A stretch of DNA of 64,000 nucleotides, taken from positions 1,737,501 through 1,801,500 of the forward strand of contig NZ_CP094971.1 in the NCBI RefSeq assembly GCF_022869825.1, in the 5' to 3' direction. How positions within the stretch are numbered: the first letter of the stretch is position 1; every line of letters begins with the position of its first letter. This document shows, in pieces, positions 50,787 through 60,499 of the stretch. This DNA comes from Clostridium sp. BJN0001. Its GTDB lineage: Bacteria > Bacillota > Clostridia > Clostridiales > Clostridiaceae. The translations under genes were made by a program, and so were the position numbers. The notes beneath the pieces were generated by a model. That model saw nothing but the letters and a program-made list of their open reading frames with translations. It was not told the DNA's origin and searched no databases.

Positions 50787-52379
50787 TTATTGATATATAA
50801 AAAATATAGGATTCAAATAATTATTATTTTCAAGAATTTCTATATGAATTACTTCTGTTGAAGTTCCTATAATATCTCCCTCCTTCACTTCCTGCCCTTT
50901 TGAAACATTAACTGTTTTTAATTTTGCATATTTGCTTGTATATCCATTACTACCTTCAATAACTACATAGTTTCCAAAGTCATTGCTGTTAGATACCTCT
51001 ATTACTTTTCCTGTATGCATTGACTTAACAGAAGTTCCTTCTGCTGACAAAATATCTATTCCTTTATTAAATTCCTTAATTCCAGATGGATTTTTTCTAT
51101 ATCCATAATAGCTAGATATACTGTTATACCATTTATAGTCTACAGGTGGTGAAAAACTTTGAAGTCCTCCAAAACTCTGCCCATAAACAGCATAAAGAGA
51201 CACAGTATCCTCATCTGTCATTCTTTCAAGAACTATCTGTTCCAATGGCTTAACAGTTAGTGTTATATTAAAAATCTTATACTCATAAGTTTCTGGAACT
51301 TCCCTTGATTCACCTGTAGAAGGATCTACTACTGTTTTAGTTCTTGTCCTCTTTTCTATTGTTTCCTCTGTTTTTAATGTGTACTGTTCATTGAACAAAC
51401 TTTGTAATTTTTCTAAAATATCCTCATATTTGAATTTTTTATATTTAGCTGACAAGTAATTTATAAGGGTAAATGGATTATGTTTAATTTCTGGAATTGA
51501 ATATCGATACTCATCATATCCTGGATTATCTTCTTGAATTTCATCTATCCGCTTGCCAATTTCAAATTCCTGCTCATTGTAATAAAGCTCTGCCTTATCT
51601 ATATCTTCAATTTCTGATTGATAACATGAAACCGATACTGTTTCCATAGTATTAGTAAGCATTATTGAGCATGAAGAAAAAGTAGTCATAACAACTATTA
51701 AAATCAATAACACTGCAATAATTACTCCTATTACCTTTGGATTTCTAGCAATAACCTTAGCTGTCGATTTAAGAATATTTTTGCTTGCACCTGCTATTGT
51801 TCTAATTCCTTGCTTAGATTTCTTATAGTTTTTTGCATACTGCTTTTTTATTCTTCTTTTCTGCATCATTTTATTTAATGGATTGGAACTTTTATATTCT
51901 GGATTTTCCTTTAAGAATTTTTGATACTGAAGCTTAACCTGAGCTCTATCTGTTTTCTTTTGAAGCTTGGAGATTCTTTTATATGGAATATCTCTTAATT
52001 TTCCTATTCTTTTTCCTGCAAATCTTAATGCTGACTCACCTAACCTCTCACTTTTATGTGCTGCTTCAACTCCTGAATTTTCTTTTTCTAATTCATTAAC
52101 CTTACCATGTGTATAAGCAATCGTTTGTCTCTGTATTCTTTTGACACCATTTTTAATTACTCCATCACTTTTTCTTTTTTTGACTTCTTCTTCAAAATAG
52201 AGCTTGTGTTTAACCTTTTTATTTTCTTCTTCAAAAATTCTTTTTACTTTTAGCTTTTTCTTTTTAGGAATCTTATCCTTTGCATTTTCTAACTTTTCAT
52301 TGAGCTTATCTGCCTTTCTTTCATATTTTTCTATTTTTTTATCAAGCCTAGATTTAACCTTCACTTCCTCCTCGTTCAA
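50787..52379 (-). CDS. Peptidase M23-like protein of the transfer apparatus, catalytic residues altered
   Basis: The 530-residue protein has a long basic coiled N-terminal part (residues 1-210), one membrane span (about 215-235, VIGVIIAVLLILIVVMTTFS), and a C-terminal LytM/M23-like domain. Homologues in Tn1549-like elements act as cell-wall hydrolases of the transfer complex. In this copy the HxGiDi metal motif is FNKGIDI (histidine to asparagine), the YAHL motif is YAKL, and the HxH motif is VIHIEI. Loss of zinc-binding residues suggests a binding rather than hydrolytic role. Start is a TTG after AAGGTGGTG. Confidence 0.82.
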   Translation of the reverse strand: MNEEEVKVKSRLDKKIEKYERKADKLNEKLENAKDKIPKKKKLKVKRIFEEENKKVKHKLYFEEEVKKRKSDGVIKNGVKRIQRQTIAYTHGKVNELEKENSGVEAAHKSERLGESALRFAGKRIGKLRDIPYKRISKLQKKTDRAQVKLQYQKFLKENPEYKSSNPLNKMMQKRRIKKQYAKNYKKSKQGIRTIAGASKNILKSTAKVIARNPKVIGVIIAVLLILIVVMTTFSSCSIMLTNTMETVSVSCYQSEIEDIDKAELYYNEQEFEIGKRIDEIQEDNPGYDEYRYSIPEIKHNPFTLINYLSAKYKKFKYEDILEKLQSLFNEQYTLKTEETIEKRTRTKTVVDPSTGESREVPETYEYKIFNITLTVKPLEQIVLERMTDEDTVSLYAVYGQSFGGLQSFSPPVDYKWYNSISSYYGYRKNPSGIKEFNKGIDILSAEGTSVKSMHTGKVIEVSNSNDFGNYVVIEGSNGYTSKYAKLKTVNVSKGQEVKEGDIIGTSTEVIHIEILENNNYLNPIFFIYQ

Positions 52380-52403
52380 TACTTCACCACCTTATTTTTA
52401 GCC

Positions 52404-52441
52404 AAAATAAAAGAGCCGCTAAATCTGATTAGTTACTCTTA
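52404..52441 (-). terminator. Attenuator-like hairpin before the M23 gene (first of two related copies)
   Basis: On the minus strand AAGAGTAACTAAT pairs with ATTTAG..CTCTT, followed by TTTATTTTGG. It sits between virB4 and the M23 gene. A near-identical hairpin lies at 58707-58743 before the DUF3801 gene. Confidence 0.7.
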
Positions 52442-52491
52442 CTTTTTATACTATTTTATTTAAACTAACTTTACGCCAAGTTGGCATTAAG

Positions 52492-54900
52492 TCATTCTAT
52501 TTCCTTAACCTCATCAGGTTTAGTAGTCATAATTTTATAAAGTATAGTATCTTTAGGAAATTTATCAACAAAAGGAATAATTACATTTCCATAAAATAAA
52601 AGGCCTTCTCCTTCATTTGCATGTGTTACATAAGAAAGTTGATGTGGTGAAATATTAAGCTGCTTTGCTAATATCTGTCTATCTCCTGATGCCTGATTAA
52701 GCATATAAATGAAATCACTATTTTCAAATATATTCTCTATTTCTCTACTTGACAAAAGATCTTTAACATTCTGAGTTATACCAGTTGGAATTCCACCCCA
52801 CTTTCTAAATCTTTTCCATATTTCTACTGAGTAAGCTGCCGTCTGCTCTTCCTTAAGTAATAGATGGAATTCATCCATATAATATCTTGTAGATTTCTTT
52901 TCTGCCCTGTTTATTGTAACTCTGTTCCATACCTGATCCTGAACAATTAACATCCCCAATTTTTTAAGCTGTTTCCCAAGTTCTTTAATATCAAAACATA
53001 CAAGCCTATTTTGTATATCAACATTTGTTCTATGGTTAAATACATTTAGCGAACCCTTAACATAAATTTCTATTGATGTAGCAATTCTTAAAGCTTCTGA
53101 TTCCTTTTGTTCTTTTAAAAGGTTATATAGATCTTCAAGTACAGGCATTTTCTCTGACACAGGATCTTGTAAATATGCCTGATAAACTTTTCTTACACAA
53201 CGGTCAATAATTGTTTTTTCAATTGGTTCTAATCCGTTCTTACCACCAACTATAAGTTCGCAAAGTGATAAAATAAAGTCACTTTTTAATGATAATGGAC
53301 TTTCATCTTCTGAATAATTTAAATTAATGTCCATTGGGTTTATATACTGTGTACTTGTAGGCGAAACCTTTATAACTTGTCCCTTTAGCATGTTTACAAG
53401 TGGATAATATTCGCCTTCTGGATCACATACAATAATATCATCTGTCGTAATTAAAAATGCATTAGTCATTTCTCGCTTTGCACTAAAGGATTTACCTGCC
53501 CCTGGAGTACCTAGTATTAATCCATTTGGATTTTTTAATTTCTTTCTGTCTACCATAATCATATTTGATGATAATGCATTTAATCCATAATAAAGGGCTT
53601 CTCCATCCATAAAAAGCTCCTGTGTTGTAAATGGCACAAATATTGCTGTGGAAGATGTAGTTAAGCCTCTTTTAATTTCTATATTATTTAATCCAAGTGG
53701 GATTGATGACATAAGTCCTGCTTCCTGCATATAATCAAGACACCTTAAACTACAATTATATTTTTGTGCTATTCCCTGTGCCTGAAATACTATATTCTCA
53801 AGCTTCTGTTTTTTATCTGATGTATTCATTATTAAAACTGTTACTAAAAACATTCTCTCATTTCTTGACTGCAATTCCTCTAAGAGATGTTTTGCTTCCA
53901 CTCCATATGTTGCTAAATCTGATGGAATAATATCCATATCATAACCGCTTCTTACAGCCTTTTTCTGTTCTTCTATTTTCATCTTATCAAGGTCTGTTAT
54001 TTTTCTCTTTATCTGCTTTATTGCCTCCTTCTGGTCAATTGATCTTATATGAATATTTACTGTAACATCATTATCCATATCAAGAAAATCTGCAAGCATT
54101 CTATCTGTAAGCTCTGGTGCAAGTATCTGTAAAAATGATACCTTTCCAACTGTTTTTCCCATTCCAAATGTTCTGCTATCTCTAAAATCAAATGAAGTTG
54201 GTGAAATAAAATCTTTAGTTGTAAGCCCTGTTTTAGGTATCATATCATAGCTGAATATGAAAGGTTCCTTTGTATCTGAATTAAAGGTATCATGCATTAT
54301 TTTTAGTCTTTCTTTTCCATTTAGACCATGAGCTGTTGCCCCTAAAACTTTAAAATTATTTAATATATCTATTTCTATCCTTTCAAGTCTCTGTTTTGCT
54401 GTCTTAAAATTATCTGCCTCTATTCCAAAAGTTATATATTTTGTTTTAACTAACCCATTATTACCTTTTGAAAGTTGCCCTTTAAGCATTTTTGCATATT
54501 CTGTCCTTATATTATTAAATTCATCTTTCTGCTCTGGTATCTCAATGCTCTTTTCAAATTCATTTATATTTACAGTCTGATTTATAAAAGAAAGCTGTAC
54601 TGATATTGAGCTGTCAAAGTAATTTAGAAATTCACAGTAATTTTCAAATATTGCTGTTTTATCTTCATTTTGTGCAAGCTGATAATTTATATCATAAAAC
54701 TGGATTGTCTTTGAATAATAATTTTCTTTAACCCTACATAATCCATCTTTATACATCTGAATATACGGAATACTTTGCTGTACAGATTTAGAAGCCTTCC
54801 CTTCCTTTTTTCCCTTTGATTTCACCGCTTCTTTCTTTTTCCTTTGAGATAAACTCTTATCTCTTATTAAATCTGATTTTTTTCTTGGTTTTTCTTTCAC
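52492..54900 (-). CDS. virB4: VirB4/TraE-type conjugation ATPase
   Basis: The 802-residue protein has an N-terminal VirB4 domain and a C-terminal ATPase with Walker A GLILGTPGAGKSFSAKRE and Walker B TRYYMDEFHLLLKEEQTA. It powers the type IV secretion machine of the element. The GTG start overlaps the PrgI gene by 44 bases and follows GGAGG. A terminator-like hairpin follows its stop. Confidence 0.95.
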   Translation of the reverse strand: MKEKPRKKSDLIRDKSLSQRKKKEAVKSKGKKEGKASKSVQQSIPYIQMYKDGLCRVKENYYSKTIQFYDINYQLAQNEDKTAIFENYCEFLNYFDSSISVQLSFINQTVNINEFEKSIEIPEQKDEFNNIRTEYAKMLKGQLSKGNNGLVKTKYITFGIEADNFKTAKQRLERIEIDILNNFKVLGATAHGLNGKERLKIMHDTFNSDTKEPFIFSYDMIPKTGLTTKDFISPTSFDFRDSRTFGMGKTVGKVSFLQILAPELTDRMLADFLDMDNDVTVNIHIRSIDQKEAIKQIKRKITDLDKMKIEEQKKAVRSGYDMDIIPSDLATYGVEAKHLLEELQSRNERMFLVTVLIMNTSDKKQKLENIVFQAQGIAQKYNCSLRCLDYMQEAGLMSSIPLGLNNIEIKRGLTTSSTAIFVPFTTQELFMDGEALYYGLNALSSNMIMVDRKKLKNPNGLILGTPGAGKSFSAKREMTNAFLITTDDIIVCDPEGEYYPLVNMLKGQVIKVSPTSTQYINPMDINLNYSEDESPLSLKSDFILSLCELIVGGKNGLEPIEKTIIDRCVRKVYQAYLQDPVSEKMPVLEDLYNLLKEQKESEALRIATSIEIYVKGSLNVFNHRTNVDIQNRLVCFDIKELGKQLKKLGMLIVQDQVWNRVTINRAEKKSTRYYMDEFHLLLKEEQTAAYSVEIWKRFRKWGGIPTGITQNVKDLLSSREIENIFENSDFIYMLNQASGDRQILAKQLNISPHQLSYVTHANEGEGLLFYGNVIIPFVDKFPKDTILYKIMTTKPDEVKEIE

Positions 54901-55252
54901 CTCTTAAAACCTCCTTATCAATTTTAATTTGATTTTCTATATAGTCATACATATTTTCTGTTTTATAATATCTAATCTTTGGATATATAAATGTCACCTT
55001 AATGTAATTCAAGGCTATTTTTTCAAAATGCATTCCATCTTTTTCATACATTGCAAAAAAGAAAAATGGAAGCATTATAAACACCATACATATTGCAGAA
55101 ATTTCTGTACCTATGTAAGGTTTTGTAAATATATAAAATGGTACTCCAACTGCTGCCGCAGATCCAAAACATATGATCTGTCTTTTAGTTAAATTAAGTG
55201 CCACCTTTGTTTTTACCTTAGTTAAATCCTTTGGTACTGGTACATACGCCAT
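54857..55252 (-). CDS. PrgI-family protein (transfer inner-membrane component)
   Basis: The 131-residue protein starts MAYVPVPKDLTKVKTKVALNL and has two membrane spans (about 26-42 and 52-68), matching PrgI-family proteins that sit between VirB6 and VirB4 genes in clostridial conjugative elements. The C-terminal tail is basic. It is encoded 22 bases after virB6 and overlaps virB4. Its role in the T4SS inner membrane is inferred from position. Confidence 0.9.
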   Translation of the reverse strand: MAYVPVPKDLTKVKTKVALNLTKRQIICFGSAAAVGVPFYIFTKPYIGTEISAICMVFIMLPFFFFAMYEKDGMHFEKIALNYIKVTFIYPKIRYYKTENMYDYIENQIKIDKEVLRGERKTKKKIRFNKR

Positions 55253-55274
55253 ATGTCTAAATTCCTCCTATCGA

Positions 55275-56144
55275 TTAATGTGCATTAAATATAGTTTTTG
55301 ACAATGTTCCTGTTTTAAAAAGACTAAAACATAGGATAACAGTATATGCTGCAATTGAAAACATAGCTGAATGTATATTATCTGATATACTCATTGATTT
55401 AACTAACACTACATAAATTGCTACACACACCATCATAAAAAATCCCTGGAAACCTAGAGCAAGAAGTCCTTTCAAATAGTTATTCCCAATAGTTCCCCAT
55501 TCCCTGTTTGTCATTGTTGCAAAAGGAATTGGTGAAACTGATGTATAAAGATATATTTCTACCATTCTTCCATATAATATGACGGTTATTATTACTGAAA
55601 GAATTTTCATACTGACACTAACTAAGGTTGTTTCTACAGATAATAGAGCTAATTCTCCTATTTCCATATCAGACAGTTTGTCAGTCATCCCTTTTATTGT
55701 TTCTGAAACATCTATTTTAGCATTTCCAGTAATAAAAGCAGCACTATTATTTACTACATGCTGACCCACATCAAAAACTGCCATAGTTATATCAAAGGTA
55801 TGGGTGACAAGATATACTGCCACCCACATTTTGAAAAAGTATTTAAAAAACATAAATGTATCAACATCATGCATATTATTTCTTTCCATTATCATTGAAA
55901 TCAATTCATAACAAAGAACAAAGGTAATAATCATCCCTGCAATCGGGACTATTACATTTTCACTAAGGGATTTTATCATAGTAAATATATCACTATTCCA
56001 TCCCTGTGGAGTTTGTCCTACTTGATTCGCTATTGTTCCTACCTTGCTATTAACTTCATCAAACATATTAGAAAGTGTACTTTGAATATAACTTATTAAA
56101 ATTTCCTTAATCGCATCTAATAATTTATTAACTATTATGTCCAT
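55275..56144 (-). CDS. VirB6/TrbL-like membrane channel protein
   Basis: The 289-residue protein has five or six membrane spans and the conserved MNNMHDVDTFMFFKYFFKMW-type region (here NNMHDVDTFMFFKYF) and SVSPIPFATMTNREWG segment seen in CD1109-like mating channel proteins. It lies between the Maff2-type gene and PrgI. The start has only a weak SD, so translation is probably coupled to the preceding gene, six bases away. Confidence 0.88.
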   Translation of the reverse strand: MDIIVNKLLDAIKEILISYIQSTLSNMFDEVNSKVGTIANQVGQTPQGWNSDIFTMIKSLSENVIVPIAGMIITFVLCYELISMIMERNNMHDVDTFMFFKYFFKMWVAVYLVTHTFDITMAVFDVGQHVVNNSAAFITGNAKIDVSETIKGMTDKLSDMEIGELALLSVETTLVSVSMKILSVIITVILYGRMVEIYLYTSVSPIPFATMTNREWGTIGNNYLKGLLALGFQGFFMMVCVAIYVVLVKSMSISDNIHSAMFSIAAYTVILCFSLFKTGTLSKTIFNAH

Positions 56145-56150
56145 TTACTA

Positions 56151-56363
56151 TTAGAATAGCCCTGACAATAATGGTATTAATGTTGTACCTATAAGCACTA
56201 CGCCGCCGCCTGCCATAAGCTGTTTAATTCCTTGTGATTTTGCTCCTGGATTATCATTACCATAACCCTCTAAAAGATTTATTACTCCCCACACTGAAAG
56301 TCCAGCTCCAATCGCTATTACCAATGTCTTTAATACATCTATTGCTGAATTAAAAAATTCCAT
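56151..56363 (-). CDS. Maff2-family small membrane protein (pilin-like, VirB2 position)
   Basis: The 70-residue protein has two hydrophobic helices separated by a short loop (GYGNDNPGAKSQGIKQLMAGGG, with KSQGIKQLMAGGGVVLIG), the pattern of Maff2-family proteins in clostridial conjugative elements. The small, hydrophobic form and position before VirB6 suggest a VirB2-like pilin or channel component. It is near-certain as a gene from position and codon use. Confidence 0.88.
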   Translation of the reverse strand: MEFFNSAIDVLKTLVIAIGAGLSVWGVINLLEGYGNDNPGAKSQGIKQLMAGGGVVLIGTTLIPLLSGLF

Positions 56364-56390
56364 TTAATTAACCTCTTTCTTTCATTAATT

Positions 56391-58142
56391 TTAATCAATA
56401 TTGTATACGTCAACTGTATCATCCTGTCTTACTTTTAAATTTCTACTTAGATATTTTTCAATATTAAAGGCATTTTTCTTATCATAATCTGCTAAGTATT
56501 TATACCTTCTATGTTTTGTAATATCAAATTTACTTGAGAAAAATGGTCTCACACCTCTAAGCTGAAGTATGCATTTTCCTCCATCCATTACTGCTATTTC
56601 ATCTTGGCTCATCAGCTCCTTTCCAAGTTTCTGATAACTCAGTCCATAAGTCTTTTCTCTTCCTCTATTTTCAGAAGTATTATATAAATCTATGGTCTCC
56701 TTTCCTAAAATTTCTGATATTTCTTTTAATGTTGTTTTTTCTTTTCCTCCTAAAAATAATGTAGTATCACAGTTTCCTACAATAGTATCTGCATCATCCT
56801 TATAAATTGCCTTAAGCTGTGATTGTGACTGCAAAATAATAGAAGCCGATATTTCACGACTTCTTATAGTAGCTATTAACTTTTCAAATTTAGGTATCTT
56901 TCCAATGTTTGCGAATTCATCAATAAGACACCTCACATGAACTGGAAGTCTTCCACCATAAACATCATCTGCCTTATCACACAGAAGATTAAACATCTGT
57001 GTGTACATCATTGCTACAATAAAATTGAAGGTGTCATCTGTATCTGAAATAATAACAAACATTGCTGTCTTTCTATCTCCTAGCATATCAAGTTCTAGTT
57101 CATCATATTCCATTAATTCTCTTAATTCCTTAATATCAAATGGTGCAAGCCTTGCCCCACATGAAATTAAAATGCTTTTGGCAGTTTTTCCTGCTGCAAG
57201 CTTGTACTTTTTATACTGCTTTATTGCAAAATGTTCTGGTTCTTTTTCTTCAAGCCTATCGAATAGCATATCTACTGGATTTTTAAAATCTTCATCGTCT
57301 TCTCTCGCTTCTGATGCGTTAATAAGTTCTAGAAGCATAATAAAATTTTTTTCTTCCTCAGGTGCTTCATACCATATATAAGCTATAAGTGCTGTATAAT
57401 ACAGTTTTTCTGCCTTTACCCAGAAGTCCTCTGTGCTCTGGTTTCCTTCACCTTTTGTATTTGCAATAATGGTATTTACAAGCTTTAAAATATCTTTTTC
57501 ACCTCTAATATAGGCGAAAGGATTGTAATGCATAGACTTTTTGAAGTTAATTGTATTTAATACCTTAATTTTATACTTCCCTTTTTGTAATAGTATGCCA
57601 CATTCAACTAATACTGTTCCCTTTGGATCTGTAACTACATAAGATGAATGCATCTGCATTAAATTAGGCTTTACATAAAATCTAGTTTTACCACTTCCAG
57701 AACCTCCAATAACAAGTACATTTTTATTTCTTGCATATTTAGGCAGTGACGGTCTACTATTCATTGTAAGACTTTCTGTTTCTGTAAGTATTACATTATT
57801 TTTATAATCTTTATCCATATACGGCTTAATGTCCTCTACAGTTCCCCACCTAGCCGAACCATATTCAACACCCTTCCTAAATTTCTTTGCATTTTTACCC
57901 TTAAAATATATAAAAAGCTTAACAATAACAGCTGCGATTATTCCTGCTATTACATCAAAAGTATTTAAGCTTGGCAAAAAGGTCTTAAATGCTCTGCTTA
58001 AATTTATAATTGTCCATGATACTTTATCTAATATATTATTTCCAGATGCTCCCCTGTAAAGATAGCTTATTTTGTCACCTAAATAAAATATTAGAACATA
58101 GGGAATATTTAAAATTACTAACTTTTTACTATCGTTCTTCAC
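56391..58142 (-). CDS. virD4: VirD4/TraG-type coupling protein
   Basis: The 583-residue protein has N-terminal membrane spans, Walker A VIGGSGSGKTRFYVKPN, and Walker B VRCLIDEFANIGKIPKFE, matching TraG/VirD4 coupling proteins. It brings the relaxase-DNA complex to the channel. It overlaps the end of the DUF3801 gene by four bases. No relaxase gene is seen in the window. Confidence 0.95.
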   Translation of the reverse strand: MKNDSKKLVILNIPYVLIFYLGDKISYLYRGASGNNILDKVSWTIINLSRAFKTFLPSLNTFDVIAGIIAAVIVKLFIYFKGKNAKKFRKGVEYGSARWGTVEDIKPYMDKDYKNNVILTETESLTMNSRPSLPKYARNKNVLVIGGSGSGKTRFYVKPNLMQMHSSYVVTDPKGTVLVECGILLQKGKYKIKVLNTINFKKSMHYNPFAYIRGEKDILKLVNTIIANTKGEGNQSTEDFWVKAEKLYYTALIAYIWYEAPEEEKNFIMLLELINASEAREDDEDFKNPVDMLFDRLEEKEPEHFAIKQYKKYKLAAGKTAKSILISCGARLAPFDIKELRELMEYDELELDMLGDRKTAMFVIISDTDDTFNFIVAMMYTQMFNLLCDKADDVYGGRLPVHVRCLIDEFANIGKIPKFEKLIATIRSREISASIILQSQSQLKAIYKDDADTIVGNCDTTLFLGGKEKTTLKEISEILGKETIDLYNTSENRGREKTYGLSYQKLGKELMSQDEIAVMDGGKCILQLRGVRPFFSSKFDITKHRRYKYLADYDKKNAFNIEKYLSRNLKVRQDDTVDVYNID

Positions 58143-58612
58143 CTTTCAAGCCCCCTGTCCTTCTTTTTGACTTTGTCTTTCATTAAGTTATTTTTTATTA
58201 TTTCCCTATATTCATTCAGCTGCTTCTTTATTGAAGGCTTTTCTTTTAGTTTCATTTCCTTATGAACATATTCCTTAAAAGCTTGTGTTAATACATCTAC
58301 ATCCCTGCTTTTAAAAAAGATAATATATTTAGGTGGTGTTTCTGTTTTATCCTTTTTGACTGCAAAATCCACACTATATTTTTTAGCAATTTTCTCAAAA
58401 GACTTAATGTTACCATCTGTAATCTCAATATTAGAAACTCCAGCATTTTGTCCAACTAAATGCTTAACAGACTGCTTTCCTTTATAATGCTTATTGTCTT
58501 TATTTTTCTGTGCCTGCAAAAATTTTTCTAAAGCATTCTTCAAAACTGATGCTGTAAGTTTTGCTGTCTTAACTGTCAAGGCTATTGTCTTTTGGTTTAC
58601 TTCTTCATGCAA
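58139..58612 (-). CDS. DUF3801-family (PcfB-like) protein
   Basis: The 157-residue protein has the DUF3801 features: a helical N-terminal part (TIALTVKTAKLTASVLKNAL), a VDFAVKKDK segment and the RDVDVLTQAFKEYVHKEM region. PcfB-like proteins are encoded directly before coupling proteins and aid transfer-complex assembly. The TTG start lies eight bases after AGGAGG. A 12-residue leader frame and an attenuator-like hairpin precede it. Confidence 0.88.
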   Translation of the reverse strand: MHEEVNQKTIALTVKTAKLTASVLKNALEKFLQAQKNKDNKHYKGKQSVKHLVGQNAGVSNIEITDGNIKSFEKIAKKYSVDFAVKKDKTETPPKYIIFFKSRDVDVLTQAFKEYVHKEMKLKEKPSIKKQLNEYREIIKNNLMKDKVKKKDRGLER

Positions 58613-58645
58613 TAATATGACCTCCTTTTTTAAAATTAATAATTT

Positions 58646-58684
58646 TTATGGTGGTATTAACAACCTGTAAGACCATATTTTCAT
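58646..58684 (-). CDS. Possible 12-residue leader peptide upstream of the DUF3801 gene
   Basis: On the minus strand AGGAGG (58690-58695) lies five bases before an ATG at 58682-58684, which opens MKIWSYRLLIPP and stops at 58646. It lies between the hairpin at 58707-58743 and the DUF3801 ribosome binding site. Translation could influence read-through, but the evidence is only the SD and short frame. Confidence 0.4.
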   Translation of the reverse strand: MKIWSYRLLIPP

Positions 58685-58706
58685 TGTGTCCTCCTATTTT
58701 TGTGCA

Positions 58707-58743
58707 AAATAAAAGAGCAGCTAATGTTAATTAGTTACTCTTA
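58707..58743 (-). terminator. Attenuator-like hairpin before the DUF3801-virD4 block (second of two related copies)
   Basis: On the minus strand AAGAGTAACTAAT pairs with ATTAG..CTCTT, followed by TTTATTTTGC. It shares its stem sequence with the hairpin at 52404-52441, with a different loop. Confidence 0.7.
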
Positions 58744-58778
58744 GTGTTTTCTATATGTTAGTAATAGCTTGAAATTTA

Positions 58779-60381
58779 TTATAAATTGATTTTTCTTGAT
58801 AACTTTTCTTCAATTTCCTCTACATTTTTATCCTCTGCAAATAATATACTCTCTTCCGTAAGAATATCATTAATGGTATGAAATTGTTCTTTTAAATTAA
58901 GCATTTTGATTAAATTTACATACATTAGTACTGCAATTGCTTCTGAACTAGAATATGTTTTTTCAAATGGCTTATATGTGAATGGTTTCCACTCATTATT
59001 TTTAACCAAATCTGCTTCATTTAAAATTTCTGTTGCTTGCTCTCTCGCTTCAATCAATTTATAAAAAATTATAGCATCCTTGGCACAGTCTTCAAAACTA
59101 TATCCTGTATAAGCTGTAACAGTAAGACTTTTTAATACAATATCCATAAATGTAAGAAATAATGGTTTCAATTTTGTATCTTGTGATAAATCTGTTAAGT
59201 CAGACACTACCTTATGAAATATTTTTCTAAAATTAACACAAGAATAACTATAACTTGGAATAACTCCATCTGAATATTTATTACCTCGCTTACTTACTTC
59301 ATTATTAAAAGGAACTCTCTGTTTTTTTTCAACATCAACTAACTGTACTGGCTTAACAAGTGCTGCTGTATCTCTATCCGCAAAATAGTTTTTTCCTGGT
59401 TTACAATAAGGTTTATCAACGACAGTAATTACTGCCTGATATGCAGTTTCGCATAAAAGTTTATTTAAAATATTATCAACAAATAAATCTTGATATACGC
59501 CTTGCATCTTATTCACTATTGCGTTATATAATTCGTCATACATCTCCATACAATATTCAATAACTTCCGATGTAGCTTTAAAGAAATTTTCTACTTGTTC
59601 TTTATGTTTATTATTATCTACTTTTAACGTGCCTTTCCATTTTTTTACTTCTGGTAACTGAAAAACCAATTCATTCAACTGATACTTATTATTTTTTTTA
59701 ATGTTATTCACAATATCATGCAATTCTCTGTCATTATTATTTAGATTATTTAAAATATTTTTTTTGAAATCTTCATCATTTTGAGTAAGATCTTCATCTC
59801 TTCTCATAAGTATCATAGGTGTCTTCAAATTTTGTTTCATAATTTCATCTATAATTCTCTTAAATACAATAGGTTGTTGAATAGATGAAATTGAAAAGAA
59901 AAGAATAGTATTAACATCATCTGTTAAACTTATATTATCCATACTAAATCCATCTGAATCCCCAATATCACCAAACCCACGACTGTCTCTAACTACTATA
60001 GAATCAAATTTACTATCATCAAGTATTATTCCAGACTTACATGGCAATTGTAAAAAAACGTTACTACATTTTTTTGCAAATTCATTATCATTAATTTTCT
60101 CAAATACCTTCTTTAATCCATTATGCTCATTGCTTAAATTCTGTAATTCCTCTAAAATTGAGTCATGCTCCTCTCTATTGGCTGCTGTACAATCAATCAC
60201 CTTTATTTTTTTATATTATTACTAAATTCATAACTTGTTAATAACTTAGTTGTATTTGCTCCACCTAGTGATTTTGCTGCAACAAATTCAAAAATATTAA
60301 TCTCACTTAAAGCTGAAATAAAAGTTGATTTTCCCGCTCCAGCTGGTCCTAACAAAAGTATTGTAAATTTCTTTTTCATAT
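58779..60381 (-). pseudogene. Dynamin-like P-loop GTPase gene interrupted near its 5' end
   Basis: The long frame 58779-60200 (473 codons) has the G3-like motif VRDSRGFGDIGDSDGF and downstream helical regions but lacks the P-loop. The P-loop LLLGPAGAGKST lies upstream in a different frame (stop at 60203-60205), and the ATG at 60379-60381 after GAGGAG is out of frame with it by an ATATA repeat. A seven-A run at 60206-60212 lies at the second break. Together they would form a protein of about 530 residues if both shifts were repaired. It may be decayed, or phase-variable through the A run. Frame-shift errors in the sequence are also possible. Confidence 0.65.
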
Positions 60382-60499
60382 TATTTCACTCCTCGTATAA
60401 TGAGTTTATAGTCATACTTTACACACCGTTGTAATATTTTACATATATATACTAAATCGTATCATATCATCCTTTATATAACAACCACATTATACAAAT

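Noticed and set aside
57001-57381. Plus-strand serine-rich frame of about 126 codons over virD4
   Set aside because: Runs of serine arise from antisense reading of Glu/Asp/Lys-rich codons, and no SD is present.
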